Assembly (NCBI GenBank): GCA_951217055.1
Contig: OX578282.1
Coordinates: 49,468,329 to 49,532,328 of the forward strand
Direction: 5' to 3'
Source: Gerris lacustris
Taxonomy: Eukaryota > Arthropoda > Insecta > Hemiptera > Gerridae
Length of the DNA stretch: 64,000 nucleotides
Part shown: in pieces, positions 1-10,228 of the stretch
How the letters are laid out: the number at the start of each line of letters is the position of its first letter
How positions within the stretch are numbered: the first letter of the stretch is position 1
Notes under the pieces: model-generated
What the model was told of the DNA's origin: nothing
Database searches by the model: none
The model's input: the letters and a program-made list of their open reading frames with translations, nothing else
Position numbers and translations under genes: made by a program

Positions 1-1062
1 GGATAAATTTGTTAATTTTATATATTAACGACGACAAATTTGTTGTCAATCAAACAAAACGGTTTTACTCTACTACTGTTTAAAGATGATGTGTGGCAAA
101 TTCCAAATTAATTTTAATTTTCTCAAATTATTGATAGGAATTTCTATCCTGAGAAATTCCTAAAAAATATTTTATATATTAAAAAATTTCTTTTTTGAAA
201 ATCAAAAAAGTTACTTTTTTTATTCAAATTACTCTTATAATAAATAAAAATAAAAGTAAATATACCAACGAGAAAGGCATTATATAAAGGCATTATTATC
301 TCAATGTAAATTACAATTTAAAAATAAATACATCCTCTTAACGAGGTATACAAACACAAACATTGATTTCACATGTTACGGTCTAGTTATATGAAACATT
401 GCATTCATTTTGGACAGGAAGTTTGGCTTTGAACCGGTTAACTTATTGAAGTGGATAACTAAGTGAATTATTTTAGCTTGATTATGATTGAAATTTTACT
501 GGTACTAAATTTTATCCGGATCGATACACTTCACAATTAAAATTATTGGCGAATAATCAAACTTCACAGACAAAAGCTTCTTCAGTTAACCTCGAAAGTA
601 AGTGAAGCGAGGAACTTCACCACAATATATTATTGCCTATTGCAACTTTAAAACTTGATACCAAACTTGGGTTCTAAAGTTAACTAAAATATTCTTAGAA
701 ATAGGAGTCCGAGGACGTCCAAGAATAAACCCTAAAAAAGATTAAACTTGATAGATTTTATTGACATTAATAGAATTATAAATAATTTCCTAGGAAATTG
801 TCTCCTGACCTTTCCTAACGTTTTCTTCGTAACCAATCGATTCATAGCAAAAAGAAACTGAGACTAACAACGTATCAAAATAATTCAGCAAATCGTGAGT
901 TTGCAAAAAATAAAGATAAAAAAAAAGATAATGAAAAAAAAGAAAGAAAGAAAGTGAGTTGATTCTACTTTACTTTTATAACACTAAATCATAGTGAACG
1001 AAGAATGAACACATTATTAGTTTTTATAGATCAGGGAAGTCAAGCAATTAGGAATATAAAAA
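1..1062. other. Unassigned AT-rich DNA
   Basis: No convincing coding frame, terminal repeat or tandem array. A short GAAA-rich simple stretch lies near 929-957. Confidence 0.5.
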
Positions 1063-1249
1063 CTCTCCACCAAAAGCTACTTAATTCTATGAATGACGTC
1101 TCCTATCAAAAGTAACTTAATTCCATGAATGACGTCTCTTCACCAAAAGTAACTTAATTCCATGAATGACGTCTCTTCACCAAAAGTAACTTAATTCCAT
1201 GAAAGACGTCTCTCCACCAAAAGTAACCTAATTCCATGAATGCCCTCTA
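1063..1249. repeat. 37-bp tandem array, left part
   Basis: About five imperfect copies of a 37-bp unit containing AAGTAACTTAATTCCATG followed by AATGACGTCTC. The array stops exactly at a TTAA and resumes at 2241, so it was one array before the intervening element inserted. Confidence 0.9.
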
Positions 1250-2240
1250 TTAACCCTAGAACGCTAACCATATTTTTTAACCTCTTAAGACTAACCTTGA
1301 GTCATATTGACTCCCAAATCTATTATACCCAGTTTTATTAAAATATAAAGGCCTAATATGTACAATATTTTTTCAACACGTTTTAGTGTTAGTTGAAGGG
1401 ACACTTGGGTGCTTTGTTTCCCATAATTTTTTTTTTTTCCTTTTAATTCCGGTTTTTCAATCTGGACTACTATTACATATCCGGTATTGTTATCTACCGG
1501 AGTGGTTTTATTTAATTTTTTTTTATGTAACTTTTTTCTTTCCTTTCCTTTGGTTTTTCTATTTCTTAAATTGTTTCAATTAATTTATCATTTTCCTCAT
1601 CATCGCTGATGGGATCAAAAAGGCATTTTCTATTTTCAAATCAGTGTCCAAATCACAACCGTCACCATTATTGTCGAATACGCTCTTTTTCATAATCGGT
1701 ATCTGAATCGGTCATTTCCTTCATCAAGTGATAAATTTCGTTTAGATCATTGTATTTTTTCTCCATTATTTGACTATATGCATATTCTATTAACTTTATA
1801 TAATTTAGACATATAATGACAAAAAAAAATATAACAATTTATACTTATAAATGAATAAATTACAATTATATTACCTTTAATTTGAAATAATTATTGAATT
1901 AAAAGTTATATAATATCTAATTTATAAGATTTAAAATGCCAAAATAAACAATAACACGACATACTATTCTAAAAAATACTATTCTGCGTCAAAATTACCT
2001 ACAAAATATTTACGTGTAAGACTAAACAGGAGTCAAAATGACTCCGTGACTGCAGAAAAACAAACGATATGTCCTCTTTAGAATCTGAATGTGAAATTGA
2101 TAGAAGTGTAGAAGGGTCATTCAAGGGTGGGAGATAGCATAGCTAAGATGTGGGAGTTCTGTGTTTTACAGACACCGTGCATTCGTAGTTGAAAAAAAAA
2201 TGGGAGTCATTTTGACTCCAGGTTAGCTTTCTAGGGTTAA
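1250..2240. mobile_element. piggyBac-type element, internally deleted
   Basis: The element (1254-2236) lies between two TTAA copies at 1250-1253 and 2237-2240, the target duplication of the piggyBac superfamily. The ends are inverted repeats reading CCCTAGAAMGCTAACC, with one mismatch in 16. A second inverted motif, GAGTCAWAWTGACTC, sits just inside both ends and again near 2029-2045, like the subterminal repeats of piggyBac elements. The uninterrupted target survives as another unit of the same satellite near 2296-2320, where CTCTATTAAAAGTAAC reads straight through. At under 1 kb it is too short for a full transposase, so it is a non-autonomous derivative. Superfamily assignment rests on TTAA plus CCCTAG-type ends. 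Confidence 0.9.
1668..1766 (-). pseudogene. Possible N-terminal stub of piggyBac transposase
   Basis: A 32-codon frame on the minus strand starts with an ATG and runs MEKKYNDLNEIYHLMKEM before an acidic stretch (TDSDTDYEKE) and a stop. A further acidic stretch follows in another frame toward 1600, encoding repeated D residues. piggyBac-family transposases usually begin with an acidic, poorly conserved N-terminus, and the position inside a TTAA-flanked element fits that. No catalytic DDD region is present. The identity is inferred from context; the peptide alone would not be diagnostic. Confidence 0.4.
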
Positions 2241-2345
2241 AAGTAACTTAATTCCATGAAAGACGTCTCTCCACCTAGAGTAACCTAATTCCATGAATGA
2301 CGCCCTCTATTAAAAGTAACTTAATTCCATGCGAAGACGTTTCTC
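2241..2345. repeat. 37-bp tandem array, right part
   Basis: Three more units of the satellite seen at 1063-1249. One unit contains an intact CCCTCTATTAAAAGTAAC, which is the pre-insertion form of the piggyBac target site. Confidence 0.9.
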
Positions 2346-2708
2346 CATGAAAAATATCTTAAACAAGCCGTCTTTCAATTAGTAAAACATTATAGTGCCT
2401 GTGAGACAAATAGAATTGTCCGAGAGATAAGTCAGATCTGTCGAAACTGACTACATAGTATTGTGTCCACACTTTATCTTATTCATCCTTAAATGAAGGT
2501 GACCAAACAACGCTTTAGGTAAAGAGAATTAAGTCTTAATAAATTGACTCAACCACCTACAAATAATACAGTTATTGTCTTAAATTGTTTACATTTTTCA
2601 TTACAAATTAAAAGTTATTTTTTTTTTTTTTTTGTAATAAAGGAAAAAGGCAAGATTCATCATATATTTATTAATTAGCTTAATACATACATACATTTAA
2701 TTTTTTTT
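2346..2708. other. Unassigned AT-rich DNA
   Basis: Nothing recognised apart from a T-run near 2613-2632. Confidence 0.5.
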
Positions 2709-2810
2709 ATCTACGATTGATACGAAATATAAACATTGTATCTCTGTTTAGATGCGTAGAAAGTGATTCTTTACTTACTGGTATTCATTGCGCATGCGCG
2801 TCTCATAGTT

Positions 2811-2866
2811 CTGAAGAATTCCTCTTCTTTACCACCCTAGGGTGGTAAAGAAGAGGAATTCTTCAG
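2811..2866. repeat. Perfect 56-bp palindrome without spacer
   Basis: 28-bp arms meet at CCCTAGGG and pair perfectly from CTGAAGAATTCC to GGAATTCTTCAG. The corresponding places in the other two family C copies are imperfect, so the perfection is copy-specific. Confidence 0.95.
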
Positions 2867-2964
2867 CTTTACGCACGATTAGCGAGTTTGTTTACATTTA
2901 ACAAAACTGATTTGCTGTTCTTTTATTAAAGTAACTGTTTATATCGAGTTTATAGTAAAAAACA

Positions 2965-3126
2965 ATGAGTGAATCAAGTGACTTTGACGAAAATGTGGAG
3001 AATAATACTCCTCCAGAAATAACTAATTCGGCAAAAAATACAACTCAAGAAATAATGTCATCTTTATCAAGAGAGAGATACGAACTTCCATACAGCAAGA
3101 TTATTTTTTTCTGTATTTATATTTAA
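2965..3126 (+). CDS. 53-aa ORF carried by family C
   Basis: An ATG frame opens with MSESSDFDENVENNTPPEI, is acidic and polar, and ends with SLSRERYELPY before a hydrophobic tail. The copy at 37047-37136 encodes the same first 29 residues with four replacements and one silent change, so there is no sign of purifying selection. SRERY..PY resembles the LPEKSRERYEKAY phrase near the start of some eukaryotic tyrosine-recombinase-like proteins. That comparison is from memory and unverified. It may be the leftover N-terminus of a transposon protein rather than a working gene. Confidence 0.3.
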   Translation: MSESSDFDENVENNTPPEITNSAKNTTQEIMSSLSRERYELPYSKIIFFCIYI

Positions 3127-3280
3127 AGCTAACAATCGTAGATAAAGTACGGTACGCAACTCGTGCGAAAACGGCATTTTGCATTGCTCGTGTGGTTTTA
3201 CTACCCTCGCTATCGCTCGGGTGCAAACTCTACACTCGCATGCAAAATGCTACTTTCCCCACTCGACGCGTAATGTACTA

Positions 3281-3630
3281 TTATTTTTGTTGTATACAAA
3301 TAACGAGAGATTATAGACTGAGCCCTAGCTCTAGCATTTGCTATTGAGGGCTCACGTAACTGAAATATTGTTAAAAAAGGATTTGCCTGCCAATGTACAT
3401 AAGAGTTATTTGAATTATATTAAATGTGATATTGCTGAAATTGTTAAAAATATCGGAAATAAAGATACTTATTATGTCAATAATACTGATTTTGTTGGTT
3501 TTACAGAGATTATGAGAATTTTAGTCACTGTGGACATATTTAGAGAGGTATATTGTTAAATAAAGACTAAAGACACAATAGTTTTAGTTAGTTATCATCT
3601 ACACAAGTGATATAGTTATTTATGTAATTA
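3281..3630. other. Unassigned, with one 73-codon open frame
   Basis: An open frame at 3338-3559 (plus strand, no ATG at its start) encodes a lysine-rich peptide including KKDLPANVHKSYLNYIK. It adjoins family C and may belong to the same ancestral element. No domain is recognised. Confidence 0.3.
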
Positions 3631-3733
3631 GGCAGCAAAATGGAATTTTACTGACGAGTGATTAGATTAGCCTCCGAGCGACAGGCGAGGACAGGCTATC
3701 ATAATTAATTAAGTAATGTTTAATTTTGCTGCC
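3631..3733. mobile_element. 103-bp mini-element with 11-bp inverted ends
   Basis: Begins GGCAGCAAAAT and ends ATTTTGCTGCC. The interior carries GAGCGACAGGCGAGG, similar in style to the GAGCGACAGCGAGGG core of family C. No clear target duplication. Confidence 0.5.
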
Positions 3734-4811
3734 GTGAGTAGTTAAACAACTTTTTTAGTTTCCATTGCTCTAACTACATAAAATTAACTTTAAAGTCTTC
3801 ACGAAAAAACCCTCAAGATAGCATCACATAGATGATGCTATAGATTATAGATGGTATAGATACCTGAAACGTTTGATCTACTAATAAGTCAATATTGGTT
3901 TTTTTACGATCCCAATATTTTCTCGCTTAGTATAAAAGAATAAGAAAGATGAAAATGGTCTTTTATATGAAAACATAAACAGAAGCAAGGCTCACACAAA
4001 AAAAAAGAAAATACAGTATCTTATTATAAAATTATACTAAACATATGTAAATGACATGTGCATATATTCAAGTCTATCATATCCTTTACAAGGCAGAGAA
4101 GGATATAATAGGAAGCGAATCATATGTTGTCATTTCCATTGCTTTTATACTCTTACCAAACAACAAGGACCTGCAACATCTAAATATTTATTACTTTCTT
4201 CCTCCTTCCTTCATCTTATTTTCTTTATATCTCTCTCTCTCTCTCTCTCTTCCCTTCCACCATTCCTTTTTATGAAATAGGAATTTTTCTTTTGGTCTCA
4301 GGGGCTGTAAATTATCGTTGGCTCACACTAGCTTCCCATTCAACTCTAAAAATATATTTTTTTTTTTCAAGACAATATTGCCCGTTTTTTTGTTCTTCTA
4401 CCTCTGAGCTTTTCATGAATGAATGGGGAAAATATGGAATGAATAAGATGAATGATGGAAAACATATCTTTTTTTTGAGGACATGGCTAAAAATATATAT
4501 TTTTCTAGGTAAAGTTTTAATATGAGTGCCGCACTGAATACATGCATAATATATTTTTATGTGTATAAGGTCGTACACATACAAACAAATACATTATATT
4601 ATTTTGCGCTTTTTTCTTTTTTTGTATGGTGCGGAGATTTGGGGGACTTTAGAGTACACAGAATTAGAAAGATTCCAAAATTATTTTCTGAAAAAAACTC
4701 CTTGCGGCGCCTAAACATACACCAGGGTTTATGTTTATTATTAGGGTTTGGAGACTGGAGTTCAACCATTATTTCCCTACGTATTGCAAAAACATAATAA
4801 ATATGTTCTAA
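3734..4811. other. Unassigned AT-rich DNA
   Basis: Contains a (CT)n tract at about 4231-4250. Overlapping open frames here are low-complexity and show no family resemblance. Confidence 0.5.
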
Positions 4812-5063
4812 AGGTGGTGGAGATGGAAGAGGAAAGACTACCTCACTTTTTTCCTAAATGAATGTATTAAAGGCAAAATAGGCTGGGTAAAGCTGTGGTC
4901 GGCGTTGTTCGTGAAGTTCGATGTAAATCTCACGTTGGAATGGGAGAATAGGAATAAATGGATTAAAGAGTGGGGTGATCTTGTGAAGGCTATACAGGAG
5001 GATATGTATATAAGAGAACTCTCGAGGCTGACTATTGCTCATATTACAGGGAACTGGTCTTAG
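4812..5063 (+). CDS. Unidentified 83-codon stop-free frame
   Basis: Open from a stop at 4809 to TAG at 5061. It has no ATG start; the only methionine is internal. The segment is richer in G+C than its flanks and the translation is tryptophan-rich and charged, with LFVKFDVNLTLEWENRNKW and KEWGDLVKAIQED. An overlapping frame downstream reads RELVLALLPHGAPGYFVDKY before a stop. This may be the decayed 3' part of a retroelement ORF or a chance open frame. I recognise no domain. Confidence 0.2.
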   Translation, partial: RWWRWKRKDYLTFFLNECIKGKIGWVKLWSALFVKFDVNLTLEWENRNKWIKEWGDLVKAIQEDMYIRELSRLTIAHITGNWS

Positions 5064-5242
5064 CCTTGCTTCCACATGGAGCACCAGGGTATTTCGTAGA
5101 CAAATATGCAATGAATGAAATTTGATGGTTGATCAAAATGAGATGTAGGTAGCTGAATTTAAACAAAAGACCGTGGAAAAGAGAAGAGTACACACAGTAT
5201 GAAACAGTATGGCGCAGGAGGACGTTATACATTTCCTTGGAC
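5064..5242. other. Unassigned
   Basis: Nothing supported beyond the second short open frame described in the previous entry. Confidence 0.4.
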
Positions 5243-5332
5243 CAGGGCCGAATTTAGAGTACGTGGACCCCTAGGCAGAATATGTGGTGCGCCACCCCTG
5301 CTTTTTGCTAGGCCCAAATAGGGGGGGGGGGG
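5243..5332 (+). mobile_element. hAT-like terminus, truncated
   Basis: CAGGGCCGAATTTAGAGTAC followed by CCCCTAGGC matches the style of hAT ends (CAGGGCCGGATTTA..GGGC). It runs into a G-rich stretch ending near 5332. No matching opposite end is visible downstream. Confidence 0.45.
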
Positions 5333-5739
5333 ATCTCTAGAAAATCTAGATCTACAAAATATTTTGATTAATCTCTCCTGGTGCTGAACGCTGTCAAAAT
5401 GAAACAGTTATTAAGCCTCATTATAAATAGTCAAGTAAATAAACTCTGATATGGGCATATTGTTGAGCTAAATCGGTTTTTGTATTTGTCATAGTTGTTT
5501 ATTGACACTTTAAATACCTAAACCAGTAATGAAACTAGTAACATAATATACTATTTTTTCAATTTGCCAATGAAGAAATTAAACCAACGGCTACGCCTTT
5601 AAAGTGGGTTTAAGTGGGTTCTTAGAGATTTTCCTATTTTAAATTTAATTAATTTTTGAACCTCCTTATTGTCATTAACGCGAAGGTGAAGTAGGCAAAT
5701 TCATTGCAGTCCCGTCAATCAAATCATGAATTGTGACAT
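5333..5739. other. Unassigned
   Basis: No tandem, inverted or coding structure recognised. Confidence 0.4.
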
Positions 5740-5948
5740 GAATTATCTGCCATTTTGAATTTGAACAGGAGATAATTTTCAATTCGCTACATTTTTTTCT
5801 GTGTGCGCGTCAAAACGATCTTTAATACTGCAAAGTTTCATGTTTTTATCTCTTTTAATTCGAAAGTTATTGGAACCGTAAAGACAGACAGTCACGGGAA
5901 TGAAACTATAAGGGTTTTTTTTGTTTTACCAACGAAACCCTTAAAAAA
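5740..5948 (-). repeat. Hairpin-ended dispersed repeat
   Basis: Read on the minus strand it opens TTTTTTAAGGGTTTCG, pairs with AAACCCTTATAG after a short loop, and then carries a GTCTGTCTTTAC stretch. This is the same layout as the ends of families D and N (T-run, AGGG hairpin, CCCTTAT, GTCY repeats). Confidence 0.5.
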
Positions 5949-6653
5949 GGTTGTTTGCCTTTTCCTTTAGATTTCCATTATGAGATTGCTAAGGGAACGG
6001 AGGTGTTTTTCCTTTGGAATAAATCATCACTTCACCCTATCGCTTCACATTTCCTCTCTGACAGAGTTGAACTCACTCAAATTTCATAACTTGAATCTCT
6101 CAAGCGGAACTCCCAGATAGATATAAATCTTTCGCAAATGATTCACTTGAAGTACCGACCTTTTTCTCTTTCATTCCTAAGTTAAAGTTGGTAAATGAGT
6201 CATTGAACTTTTCTCATTAACCCAAATAAAAAATTGATGCGTAAATTTAATGATTTCGGTGATTAGTTTTCTTGGATACAATATAATTAAAATGTAATTC
6301 ACATAGATAAAACTGAAATTATTAACAAATTTAAGATTTTTAAATACAGAAAAAAAGAATGTACGCATACTATACTGATTTTATAATGTTATTTTCTTTA
6401 ACTCTCATCCTATTTAAATTATATTTTTATTTAATAAATAGAAAAGTATTATAATAGCGCACAAAAAAAGTATGAGATTATAACGCTATTCTTAAAAGAT
6501 ATATCCGTCAATAAAGTGTACAGAAATGAGGTCTAAAGAAAGGAGAAGAAAGTTTTGAAAGATTCGTCAAAATAAATGGTAAATCCCAATAATTAATAAA
6601 GATTTACTTAATTCGATTGAAAATTGTTTTCACTTGTTCAAGATAATATAATT
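5949..6653. other. Unassigned AT-rich DNA
   Basis: No supported feature. Confidence 0.4.
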
Positions 6654-6922
6654 ATGACTGGAGAGTTTAGTAGAAAATAACACAACAAGATTGTCACCTC
6701 AATTTTATATTAAAATACACAAACGCGTTTCGACTAATAATATCATCTTTAGTGTCGAGTGTTAACATAGTTAGAGTAAATTCTCTACTTAATGGTAAAG
6801 ATTTTAAGTTTCAGTAGAGAATTTACTCAACACTGAAGATAATACTATAAGTCGAAACTCGTTTGTGTATTTTAATATAAAGGTGACAATCTTTTGTTAC
6901 TTTCTACTAAACTCTCAGTCAT
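6654..6922. mobile_element. Family Q foldback element, copy 1
   Basis: The whole element folds on itself. ATGACTGGAGAGTTTAGTAG at the left pairs with CTACTAAACTCTCAGTCAT at the right, and the arms continue through ACAAACGCGTTTCGAC and an inner AGTAAATTCTCTACT stem, leaving a loop of about 23 nt. On either strand one arm carries GAAGATGATA, a short stem and GTCGAAAC. A half copy lies at 62729-62850. Confidence 0.85.
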
Positions 6923-7490
6923 AGAAGTGCTACACAAAATCTTAGTCAAATCAACCTATCATTTAGTTTTAGTATATTATATTTAGCTTTATTTTCTAGT
7001 GACTGTTTTTTCTAAAATATTATTTGATACTAAATCCCATTACATTTGTCTTGGCTAATTATATTTTTCCTAAACCCAGGGAATGGAGAAGGTAAAGAAC
7101 TTGAAATCAATATTTTCAAAATGATTCCTCATGATAATCTTAATTGAATCTAGGTTTAAAGCTGTAGAACCTCTACGATGTCACGGAATTTTCGATCTTT
7201 CCCTTAGAAATATATGCTTAAAGTAGGGGCTCCTTTGAGCACTCAATGAGGGATCCGTGACCACTTAAAGAGTTAAAGCTGTCTAGACTAAAGTGGGAAA
7301 ATAAGAAATCACAAAGAACAAAGATGTAGACTCTATTAATAGAAGGCAATATATATACACTATCTAAAAATGCTTAGCTGGATGCACCTTCGTTGAAAAC
7401 GTAGCTGAAGGGGCGTAGAATAGAAAACTATTTACCAACGTCGTAATTCCTATTTTTAACATGAATATGTTTTAGCTCTTGGGGACAAAA
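6923..7490. other. Unassigned
   Basis: No supported feature. Confidence 0.4.
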
Positions 7491-7736
7491 GAAATTTCAA
7501 CGAACGACAAGAAAAATGTGACGCTTTAAAATATCGTGCCAGCAGGAGGTTAGGATTTAACAGAAGGTCGATAGATTTTCATTTATAGTACAATATTTTG
7601 ACGATAGGTGGGCTGAAGTTTCAATAAACGACTTGCAAAATGTGACGCTCTTAAACATCGTGCCAGGAAGTTAAAATATGGTAGGAGGTAGATCGGTTTT
7701 CACTTACATTCATTGTTGCACTATATTCACCGATAG
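7491..7736. repeat. Diverged tandem duplication, about 122 bp
   Basis: Two successive blocks (7491-7608 and 7613-7736) share TTTCAAYRAACGAC, AAATGTGACGCT, ATCGTGCCAG and a terminal CGATAG. Confidence 0.75.
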
Positions 7737-7900
7737 AAGTTCTACATTTTATTTAAAAATTATATTAGAGCTCCTAGTGAACCAAATAGTAATGGTAATT
7801 AAAATGGATTAATGTTTCATAATTTCACTCCTTAAGATCTGTTACTATATCAATTAAACAAATGTATAGTGATTTTCTCCATTTTATTGATATGTGGATC

Positions 7901-8035
7901 CAATGCCCATAAACATATCCATGATTTAATGCCCAACAACATATCCATGATTCAATGCCCAAAAACATAGCCATGCTTTAAAGGCCAGAAACATATCAAT
8001 GATTCAATGCCCAAAAACATATCAATGATTTAATG
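7901..8035. repeat. 26-bp minisatellite
   Basis: About five copies of a unit containing CAATGCCCAAAAACATATC and CATGATT. An isolated unit occurs at 32672-32705. Confidence 0.9.
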
Positions 8036-8040
8036 TTTTT

Positions 8041-8460
8041 CCGTGAAATGTAGAAAATGAGTTCAACTTTTTCCGTTGAAGTAAGTTTCATGAATTCCTC
8101 TTACTCAGCTGTCAATCATTTATTTTTTAAATATTCTATTATAACAGAAACTTCATTTTGCTGATTTCAGCCTGTCTTGTTTCATTTTAACACCCAACCC
8201 TTCTCCTCATTTCTCCGAATTCATCCTTCCACAGAATAGCTCAACTGGAAATTCGGATGTTCAATTCAATGACGTTTGGAATTTTCACTGAATTTTTAAT
8301 TAGCATTTCCTCTGTTTCTATATCTCTTGACTGGAAATCCGCTATGTTTAATCCCTAGACAGAAGCTAATGGAAACCGGAGTTTTCCACCGTCAATCATT
8401 TTGGTTGATTTTTATTTTTTTCAGGGAAATATGAGGTCATTCATTATCTTTCAAAACTTT
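8041..8460. other. Unique, less AT-rich island
   Basis: No repeat copy elsewhere in the window. It contains AT-core motifs of homeodomain type (TTAATTAGC, GTCAATCATTT twice). A regulatory role is only a possibility. Confidence 0.25.
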
Positions 8461-9294
8461 TTAAAGTCAAATAAATTTGGTCATCTCATAACGCCCATAC
8501 TGATTATGCTACGCCATTACAAATAATCCTTTCCTTTATAAAAAAAATATCAATTTTCAAAGAATTTAAAACATTTCTCATTCCACAAAGCAACTATTAT
8601 CGTAATTTAATTTCTGTAGCCTGTAGGTTTTTATTATAATATATTAAATACATAAAATAAATTATGTACAGATGGAATGTTTATTAAATAAAATATCAAA
8701 TTCAAATAACACAATGTACCGACAAATTCTCTGGAACTACTTGACCTGCAATCTTAAAGAATTGCATTTAACTTGCTTTTATACTATAAGTTACCTCTAA
8801 AAAATTAACCACATATTTTCAATATTATTATTTGCGCCAAAATGCCTCAAGTATAAAAGGCTCCAGTATTTTCCTTTTTTTGCCAAAACTAAATGAAGTC
8901 CAGGGCGGTCTCCAAATGAGGCTGGTGAGAATCTGAGAAACACCTAATTATCCTACTGCCAATTCAATAAAACTCGAAATTGCATCAGTAAAGCAATGTA
9001 GCATCTAGATCAGCTACTAATTTTAATTATGTTAAGAATTTTATTGTTACTTACATCTTTTTATGGCCGTACAAATTATAAGTGGCATTATTTTCTAATA
9101 GAACTTTACACTCCAGCTATAGATACCCCGTATTACTTCTGCCTTATTTATAGCATGGTTGCTTGATTATAAAATATAGAGCGTTTTCACTCTAATGCTC
9201 ACAGAAGGGACTTGTTGTAATAAATAGAATATATTAATATAGATTTTTATGTTACTATCTTGCTCTCGGAGCTAGAGAGAGAAGCCGGAGAAGA
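8461..9294. other. Unassigned AT-rich DNA
   Basis: No supported feature. Confidence 0.4.
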
Positions 9295-9716
9295 ATGAAT
9301 AAGACAAAGACGAAATCAATGGTTATTAACGAAAAGGAAGAGGAAATAGAGCTTAAGCTGGACGGAGAAAAAATACAAGATGTCGATAAATTTATTTATT
9401 TAGGCCAAATCATTTTGAAATATGTCAGTACGGGCAAAGAAATCAAAAGAAGAATAGGGCTAGCCTGGAGAGCGTTCAGCAACTATAAAAAATTATTCAA
9501 ATCCAGCGTAGATATATCCGATAAAAAGAAGGTTATTTATTAGCTATGGATGTGAAACATGGAGTCCAAGAACAACCAAGAAAGACGTAGACAAACTGAG
9601 AACGACAGTGTGGAGGATGGAAAGATGTATGTTGGGAATAACCATTAAGGACAAGATTCAAAATAAAATAATAAGATCGAAGACAGGATTAAAAGATATA
9701 GGGAAGGAAATCAGTG
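9295..9716 (+). pseudogene. LINE reverse-transcriptase C-terminal relic
   Basis: The frame from 9295 shows the landmarks that follow the catalytic part of APE-class LINE reverse transcriptases: LDGEKIQDVDKFIYLGQII, then KEIKRRIGLAWRAFSNYKK. A stop and frameshift at about 9541 break it. It resumes in another frame with YGCETWSPRTTKKDVDKLR and WRMERCMLGITIKDKIQNK. These correspond to the YLGS, EIKRRI, YGxETW and MERxMLGI signatures common in RTE-like and related insect elements. The YxDD palm motif and the endonuclease are absent, so it is a 5'-truncated, dead copy. Clade assignment is approximate. Confidence 0.85.
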
Positions 9717-9721
9717 ATAAC

Positions 9722-9852
9722 AAACTTCATCTATTCAATGAGACAACATTCCTTTCAAATACAATTTTTTGTATTTACAATGTTAATATAACAATAATCA
9801 TAATAGGATGCGAGGAAGCTATGTGCCACACTAATTGGCAGTCTATTTTTTG
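9722..9852 (-). mobile_element. Chimaeric A/B repeat, deleted copy
   Basis: On the minus strand the family B head (ATAGACTGCCAATTAGTGTG) runs directly into the family A segment ending CATTGAATAGATGAAG. The same B-to-A junction occurs at 61345-61563, so this is a fused family and not a local accident. Confidence 0.7.
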
Positions 9853-10228
9853 TTTCTGTAGATATATTAAATATTTATTTGTTATGTATTAAATTAATGT
9901 TTATTTCGTTGTAAGTCAATAGTCTTTAAATCTTGATGTTTATATAAAAATTATAATATTAATTATATTTCAAGAATGTTAAAATATCAAATATTGTAAT
10001 GTCCCTGAAGTTTAAAGAAAATATAGTTTATTGTTTTAATAAGGAAAAAAGTAACCTATTGTAACCTTTCAACCAATAAGGGTACCACAGCATTAAGCTG
10101 ATATGATTAACTTCAATAAATGGTATTATTATCATCTTAACCTCATATGAGATAGAGAGTTAATAGTGGGTAATTTAGGTTTGAGTTTAAAAATCAATAA
10201 TCGTAGTTGGGGTCTAATAGAAAGTAAA
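9853..10228. other. Unassigned AT-rich DNA
   Basis: No supported feature. Confidence 0.4.

Larger units (their letters stand above)
2709..3280 (+). mobile_element. Family C repeat, copy 1
   Basis: Starts ATCTACGATTGATACG and is repeated in inverse orientation at 36830-37395 and partly at 44555-44935. The left module ends with the inverse CAATCGTAGAT at 3133-3143. A 140-bp imperfect hairpin follows, running from GTAC at 3147 to GTAC near 3278 and pairing CATTTTGCAT with ATGCAAAATG. It contains a perfect 56-bp palindrome and a small ORF. No superfamily can be assigned from the ends. The ORF hints at a relation to tyrosine-recombinase elements, which is speculative. Confidence 0.75.

Noticed and set aside
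1386..1583. Phenylalanine-rich open frame near the left end of the piggyBac element
   Set aside because: Follows from T-rich sequence and runs on the opposite strand from the transposase stub.
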